Shown here: positions 15,197-18,623 of the stretch, piece after piece | Position numbering within the stretch: position 1 is the first letter of the stretch | Layout of the letters: every line of letters starts with the position of its first letter | Assembly: GCA_013042795.1 (NCBI GenBank) | Contig: JABDPK010000184.1 | Span: 1 to 18,623, forward strand | From: Saprospiraceae bacterium | GTDB taxonomy: Bacteria > Bacteroidota > Bacteroidia > Chitinophagales > Saprospiraceae | Direction of reading: 5' to 3' | DNA length: 18,623 nt | Translations under genes and position numbers: made by a program | Notes under the pieces: model-generated | What the model saw: the letters and a program-made list of their open reading frames with translations, nothing else | Database searches by the model: none | Told to the model about the DNA's origin: nothing

Positions 15197-17197
15197 CTAA
15201 TTTGGAGGTGCAATTTCTTTTGGAAACTTTAATTGAAAAGTTGTGCCTTCGCCAGGAATACTGAACAAATCAATCTCTCCTTTTACCTGGGCTAAACTTC
15301 TTGCAACAATGGTAAGACCCAGTCCGGTTCCTTCATATTCCTGGTGATTGTGTAATCGGGTAAACATACTAAATATATGATCGTGATACTTACTATCAAT
15401 ACCGATCCCGTTGTCCATCACCTCAATAATATGATAATTCACATCATCTTTATATTCAATTAATACTGTAGGACAGTCACTCTGGTTATATTTTAGTCCA
15501 TTGTGTATTAAATTCTTAAGCACTATAAACAATAATGGCGCAGAGGTGTATAATTCCGGGAGCTCTTTGTATTCAATTTTTCCGTTTCTATCAGAAATAA
15601 AAGTGCTTAGAGATTCTTTGACATCCTCTATAATATCCTTAAGAAAAACATATGTCAAAAGTTCTCCCTGGGTATCTTTCATTTTAATAAATTCACGCAA
15701 GTCCAATATCAATTGCTGAAGCTGGAGCGCATTGGATTTTATATAACTGAAATATTCTTCATTTTTCTCATTCTGGTATTTGAAATCTATCAGATCCAGA
15801 AATGCAATAATATTGGTCAAAGGTTCTTTCAGGTCATGTGAAGCCATGTGTGTAAATCCCTCCAATTCTTCATTATTCAATTTCAATTGAACATTGGCCT
15901 TTTTTAAGGAAGATGTTTTAACAGCTACCTCTTTCTCAAGTCTTTCAGTAAATCTGTGTTTTTCCCTGGACCTCCTGTACATATGATATGCTATAACAAT
16001 ACTCAGTAGCCATAGTGAAAGTAAGATTGTAATATTATTTTTCAGGTTTTTGATCTTTACCTTCTGCTCAAGTTGCCTGCTATATAACTCCTTATTATTT
16101 AATTCTTTGCGGGCAAGTTCAGCAGTATATTCAATAGCTTCAATTTGCCTTGAAGTAAAGTCTGAATCAATAGAGTCGCTAAGCACATTGGCTTTCTTGT
16201 AATAGGCCAACGCCTGCTCATAATTTCTTTTATTTTCAAAAGCTTCAAATAGCTTCTGATAAGCTTCCAGCCTGTAGCTTAGAAAAACATCAGACCCAGA
16301 ATCGAAATATTGTAAGACTTTAATGGCTTCATCAATTTTCCCCTTATCCAATAACAAACTACTTTCTGTCAATAAGAAAGATCCCTTAAAGAGATTATAT
16401 TCTGGTTTGTCCTTATAGGTGTAAACTTTAATCAATAATTCTTCAGCTTCTTCATAATTACCCAGATCAAGTTTAATATTTATCATATCCATATAGCATT
16501 CAAGCACGGTAAAATAATCACCTGCTTCTTCTGATAGTTGGAGTGCTTGATCAATCCAGCCAACTTCATCTTCAATTCCGGATGTATGGTAGTGAATTAA
16601 AGCTTTTGTCAATAAAGCAATAGCTTGGATACTCTTATCATCAGCATTATTATATATGGAATCAATTTTCTTAAGGTATGCGAGACCAATATCTTTTTCT
16701 CCTCTTCCTATATGAAACAATGAAATATTGGAAAAAAGAATGACCATCTGGGGATCATCTGCAGGACAGTAACTTAAGGACTCACTGTAATATTTAAAGG
16801 CTTCTTCGTATTGACCGATATTCTCAAGGTCTACGGCATGATCACTTAGTACACGACTTATAATCATACTGTCTCCTGAAGCTCGTGCAAGAGGAATTGC
16901 TTTTAGATTCCAGTTATGTGCGCTCTGCAACTCACCTTTGTTGTAATTAATCAGACTAAGCGTGTTATAGGCATAGGCAAGTCCTTTCGTATATTCCAAT
17001 TTCCCGGAAAGTTCAATGGATCGATGAATCAAGTCCTCAGCCTTTCTAATATCATACCTGTATAAGTCCCATGCCAGATTATTCAGAGAATCTACTAATA
17101 GAGTTGTTACATTGACATCATCGTAAGATTGGCCTGCATAAGAATCCTCCCTCAGGCTGACAGTAAAAAACATGGTTACAATCAGGATTCTATACAT
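15197..17197 (-). CDS. TPR-domain sensor histidine kinase
   Basis: A 666-residue membrane sensor kinase. Residues about 1-22 are a short signal/anchor. About 35-345 is a series of tetratricopeptide-like helical hairpins (for example LAYAYNTLSLINYNKGELQ, DLENIGQYEEAFKYYSE, IKLDLGNYEEAEELL, NKRNYEQALAYYKKA), predicted periplasmic. A single transmembrane helix lies about 389-407, then a coiled coil. HisKA has phospho-acceptor H454 in MASHDLKEPLTNI; the ATPase has N566 (LIHNGLKY), DNGIGI 595-600 and GTGLGL 623-628. No receiver is fused. A stand-alone receiver gene is divergently placed 224 bp away, and may be its partner. Start ATG at 17197 is the only sensible one. Stimulus unknown. Confidence 0.9.
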   Translation of the reverse strand: MYRILIVTMFFTVSLREDSYAGQSYDDVNVTTLLVDSLNNLAWDLYRYDIRKAEDLIHRSIELSGKLEYTKGLAYAYNTLSLINYNKGELQSAHNWNLKAIPLARASGDSMIISRVLSDHAVDLENIGQYEEAFKYYSESLSYCPADDPQMVILFSNISLFHIGRGEKDIGLAYLKKIDSIYNNADDKSIQAIALLTKALIHYHTSGIEDEVGWIDQALQLSEEAGDYFTVLECYMDMINIKLDLGNYEEAEELLIKVYTYKDKPEYNLFKGSFLLTESSLLLDKGKIDEAIKVLQYFDSGSDVFLSYRLEAYQKLFEAFENKRNYEQALAYYKKANVLSDSIDSDFTSRQIEAIEYTAELARKELNNKELYSRQLEQKVKIKNLKNNITILLSLWLLSIVIAYHMYRRSREKHRFTERLEKEVAVKTSSLKKANVQLKLNNEELEGFTHMASHDLKEPLTNIIAFLDLIDFKYQNEKNEEYFSYIKSNALQLQQLILDLREFIKMKDTQGELLTYVFLKDIIEDVKESLSTFISDRNGKIEYKELPELYTSAPLLFIVLKNLIHNGLKYNQSDCPTVLIEYKDDVNYHIIEVMDNGIGIDSKYHDHIFSMFTRLHNHQEYEGTGLGLTIVARSLAQVKGEIDLFSIPGEGTTFQLKFPKEIAPPN

Positions 17198-17421
17198 GTA
17201 TTGCAGTCAAATAGTTAATTCACAGTTTCGAAAATGTTTAATATAGATAATATTTAAAGTAAATAAATATATTTGTAATTGAAGGTCACCAAATTATTGA
17301 ACTTCACCCTAACAACCTGTTAGTTGAAATATCTTCTATTGAATATCGGTTAAGGGAGTGACAAAGTGTGAATATCAAGGGAGGTTTAAAGACTATTTGT
17401 CATTAAACTAATTTATTTAAC

Positions 17422-17850
17422 ATGTTTGACAGGATTCTCTTAATTGATGATGATCATCCTACCAATCTTCTTCACCGGATATTTATTGAAAAATCCGGGT
17501 TGTCAAATGATATCACTGAATTCACCTATGCAGAAACAGCACTTAAATGGCTTAAAGAGCTCGATCTAAGTGATTTCCCCTGCTTGATACTCCTGGATAT
17601 TAATATGCCAAGGATGACAGGTTTCGATTTTCTCATCGAGTTTAAAAAACATTTTCCTGAAAAATATACTCGTAAAATCGTCATGCTCACCACATCGATG
17701 AATCCTGATGATGAACTCAGAGCGAGGGAAATGGGCATTTTTGATTATTTAACCAAACCGCTATCCGTAAAAAAACTAAGGATTCTTTATTCTAAAATGA
17801 AAGAACAATCCTCGCATGAAGATGAAAACGACCTCAAATTCCAAACTTAG
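17422..17850 (+). CDS. Stand-alone response regulator receiver protein
   Basis: A 142-residue receiver domain without an output domain. Acidic pocket D9/D10 (LLIDDDH), phospho-acceptor D59 in LILLDINMPRMTGFDF, T90 in VMLTTS and K112 in DYLTKPLS are all present, as in CheY/Rcp1-type proteins. The C-terminal tail (SHEDENDLKFQ) is acidic and short. It probably relays the signal to another protein rather than binding DNA. It is divergent from the TPR histidine kinase, 224 bp apart, an arrangement suggesting a pair. The tRNA-Lys gene follows 57 bp after the stop. Confidence 0.92.
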   Translation: MFDRILLIDDDHPTNLLHRIFIEKSGLSNDITEFTYAETALKWLKELDLSDFPCLILLDINMPRMTGFDFLIEFKKHFPEKYTRKIVMLTTSMNPDDELRAREMGIFDYLTKPLSVKKLRILYSKMKEQSSHEDENDLKFQT

Positions 17851-17862
17851 TTTATAATTTTA

Positions 17863-17892
17863 TTGACAATAATAAAATGTAGTTTATCTTTG
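17863..17892 (+). promoter_or_regulatory. Bacteroidota-type promoter of tRNA-Lys
   Basis: A TTG (17863-17865) and TATCTTTG (17885-17892) are separated by 19 bp, an excellent match to the Bacteroidota sigma consensus (-33 TTG/TTTG, -7 TANNTTTG). The start point is expected about 6-8 bases after the -7 element, leaving a leader of only a few nucleotides before the tRNA at 17908. The element falls in the short gap after the receiver gene. Confidence 0.75.
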
Positions 17893-17907
17893 CGCTCAAT
17901 TTAGTGG

Positions 17908-17980
17908 GACCGGTTAGCTCAGTTGGTAGAGCAACGCCCTTTTAAGGCGTGGGTCCTGGGTTCGAGCCCCAGACCGGTCA
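17908..17980 (+). tRNA. tRNA-Lys (UUU)
   Basis: All arms were folded by hand. Acceptor GACCGGT (17908-17914) pairs with ACCGGTC (17973-17979), followed by discriminator A. The D arm is GCTC/GAGC (17917-17932). The anticodon stem ACGCC/GGCGT (17934-17938, 17946-17950) bears loop CTTTTAA with anticodon TTT at 34-36, so lysine. The T arm is CTGGG/CCCAG around TTCGAGC (17956-17972). CCA is not encoded (the next bases are CAA). An intrinsic terminator lies 15 bases after the mature end. Confidence 0.97.
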
Positions 17981-17994
17981 CAAGTTTAAAAGTA

Positions 17995-18024
17995 AAGCTT
18001 TGGTTTAATTACCAAGGCTTTTTT
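17995..18024 (+). terminator. Intrinsic terminator of tRNA-Lys
   Basis: A 10-bp stem (AAGCTTTGGT with ACCAAGGCTT, one T-G wobble) closes a TTAATT loop and is followed by a T run, with A residues before it. It is 15 bases past the mature tRNA, so it should end the tRNA transcript. The near-symmetrical A/T flanks mean it could work in both directions. Confidence 0.85.
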
Positions 18025-18110
18025 GTTTTGTATTAATTTCATTTTCGGCGAGAAGTTTACCCTGAGCAAAGCCGAAGGGAGCCCCCAGACCGGTCACAAG
18101 TTTAAAAGAA

Positions 18111-18140
18111 AAGCTTTGGTGTAATTACCAAAGCTTTTTT
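18111..18140 (+). terminator. Duplicated terminator hairpin, array unit 2
   Basis: AAGCTTTGGT pairs perfectly with ACCAAAGCTT around GTAATT and is followed by TTTT. This is the best-paired copy of the tRNA terminator. Nothing is obviously transcribed into it apart from read-through from the tRNA. Confidence 0.6.
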
Positions 18141-18214
18141 AGTTTATAGCAATTCCTTTTGGGCCCTGAGCTAAGCCGAAGGGAGCCCCCAAGCCGGTCA
18201 CAAGTCTGAAAGAA

Positions 18215-18244
18215 AAGCTTTGGTTCAATTGCCAAGGCTTTTTT
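18215..18244 (+). terminator. Duplicated terminator hairpin, array unit 3
   Basis: AAGCTTTGGT pairs with GCCAAGGCTT around TCAATT using two G-T wobbles, followed by TTTT. The stem is kept despite base changes. Confidence 0.55.
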
Positions 18245-18330
18245 ACTTTGAATAAATTTCATTTAAGGCGAGAAGTTTACCCTGAGCAAAGCCGAAGGGA
18301 GCCCCCAAGCCGGTCACAAGTTTAAAAGAA

Positions 18331-18360
18331 AAGCTTTTGTTTAATTACCGAAGCTTTTTT
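18331..18360 (+). terminator. Duplicated terminator hairpin, array unit 4
   Basis: AAGCTTTTGT and ACCGAAGCTT pair around TTAATT with one T-C mismatch and one wobble, followed by TTTT. This is the weakest of the four recognisable copies. Confidence 0.5.
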
Positions 18361-18453
18361 AGTTTATAGCAATTCCTTTTGAGCCCTGAGCCATGCCGAA
18401 GGGAGCCCCATACTGGTCACATTTTTCAAAGCTTTGCTAATTTTATCCAAGCT

Positions 18454-18623
18454 TATTTATTGCTCTGTTATTGCAAGAAACATAGTTACCTTGAGACTGC
18501 AGCAAATTGCATGAAATCTATACATGTTATATAATGATCTCAAGATTGTCCGGACCGAGGATAGGTATTATCTTATTGCTCGGAAACGATCTCTACAACA
18601 AGCCCATCCTGACCAAGGATAAC
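18454..18623. other. Right-edge DNA with a possible minus-strand gene end
   Basis: Bases 18454-18572 show no gene, RNA or repeat that I can support. On the minus strand from the window edge, 18623 down to 18573, an open frame reads VILGQDGLVVEIVSEQ and then TAA. This could be the C-terminus of a gene lying mostly to the right, but 16 residues are too few to name it. Confidence 0.25.

Larger units (their letters stand above)
18060..18403 (+). repeat. Four CCCTGAGC/GCCGAAGGG imperfect palindromes
   Basis: The element begins at 18060, 18164, 18280 and 18384, each about 20 bases, with 3-base centres AAA, TAA, AAA and CAT. Outer arms CCCT/AGGG and inner GC/GC can pair around the variable centre, with a GA-rich internal loop. 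A similar sequence is, from memory, a widespread interspersed repeat in Bacteroidota and other phyla, though I cannot check that here. Each copy runs directly into the next GAGCCCC tRNA-like block. Confidence 0.75.
17964..18453 (+). repeat. Tandem array of tRNA-Lys 3' ends plus terminator, five units
   Basis: Starting inside the tRNA T arm, a unit of GAGCCCC(C), CCGGTCACAAG, a short A-rich run and a hairpin terminator recurs. CCGGTCAC (CTGGTCAC in the last) begins at 17974, 18090, 18194, 18310 and 18413, giving periods 116, 104, 116 and 103. The spacers are of two kinds: one containing CGAGAAGTTTACCCTGAG (units 1 and 3 in order) and one containing AGTTTATAGCAATTCCTTTT (units 2 and 4). The real repeat is therefore a roughly 220-bp dimer in two copies. 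The first unit overlaps the tRNA; later ones lack the rest of the tRNA and cannot fold as one. The fifth decays after about 18453. No ORF of consequence lies inside. Confidence 0.92.

Noticed and set aside
17268..17275. TATATTTG as a promoter for the receiver gene
   Set aside because: No -33 element lies 19-21 bp upstream, and it is 146 bases from the start in very AT-rich DNA, where chance matches are common.
18081..18420. Additional tRNA genes or tRNA pseudogenes in the array
   Set aside because: Only the last 17-22 bases of the tRNA recur; there is no acceptor 5' side, D arm or anticodon arm.
17964..18453. CRISPR array
   Set aside because: The interval between repeats is not unique; spacers come in two recurring kinds and the repeat contains a tRNA end and terminator. 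No cas gene is present.

Overview
The window looks like chromosomal DNA of a marine or environmental Bacteroidota, probably of the Saprospiria/Lewinella type. The evidence is two proteins with C-terminal type IX secretion (T9SS) sorting domains, moderately AT-rich DNA, few Shine-Dalgarno sequences, a good Bacteroidota-type promoter (TTG, 19 bp, TATCTTTG) before the tRNA, and a first gene from a family I know from this phylum. The lineage is inference; no marker gene settles it.

Layout. 1-1129 (+): 3' part of a conserved Bacteroidota gene of unknown function. 1126-3728 (-): a three-gene operon of aldehyde dehydrogenase, AhpD/CMD-like protein and HpaC-like flavin reductase, probably oxidative handling of an aldehyde or aromatic. 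3920-6908 (+): secreted arylsulfotransferase-like protein, MenB (menaquinone synthesis) and a SRPBCC protein. 6934-7506 (-): small exported helical protein. 7796-13455 (+): a co-directional run of a CBS-pair protein, a GCS2-type carboxylate-amine/glutamate-cysteine ligase fused to a second CBS pair, a TolB-like lipoprotein, a VOC protein, a second SRPBCC paralogue and a GAD/CSAD-like PLP decarboxylase. 13452-17197 (-): arginase, a small T9SS cargo protein and a TPR histidine kinase. 17422-17850 (+): a stand-alone receiver divergent from the kinase. 17908-17980 (+): tRNA-Lys(UUU).

The most unusual part is 17964-18453. The 3' end of tRNA-Lys and its intrinsic terminator are repeated about four more times downstream. 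The spacing alternates 116, 104, 116, 103 bp, so the array is a roughly 220-bp dimer present twice. Each repeat boundary carries a CCCTGAGC/GCCGAAGGG imperfect palindrome. Four copies keep a recognisable terminator hairpin and the fifth is decayed. It is not a CRISPR and has no gene in it.

The second item worth attention is the pairing of a CBS-only protein with a ligase-CBS fusion, which suggests adenine-nucleotide-gated synthesis of a gamma-glutamyl compound, next to other amino-acid enzymes (decarboxylase, arginase). Apart from these the window is ordinary metabolic and regulatory content.
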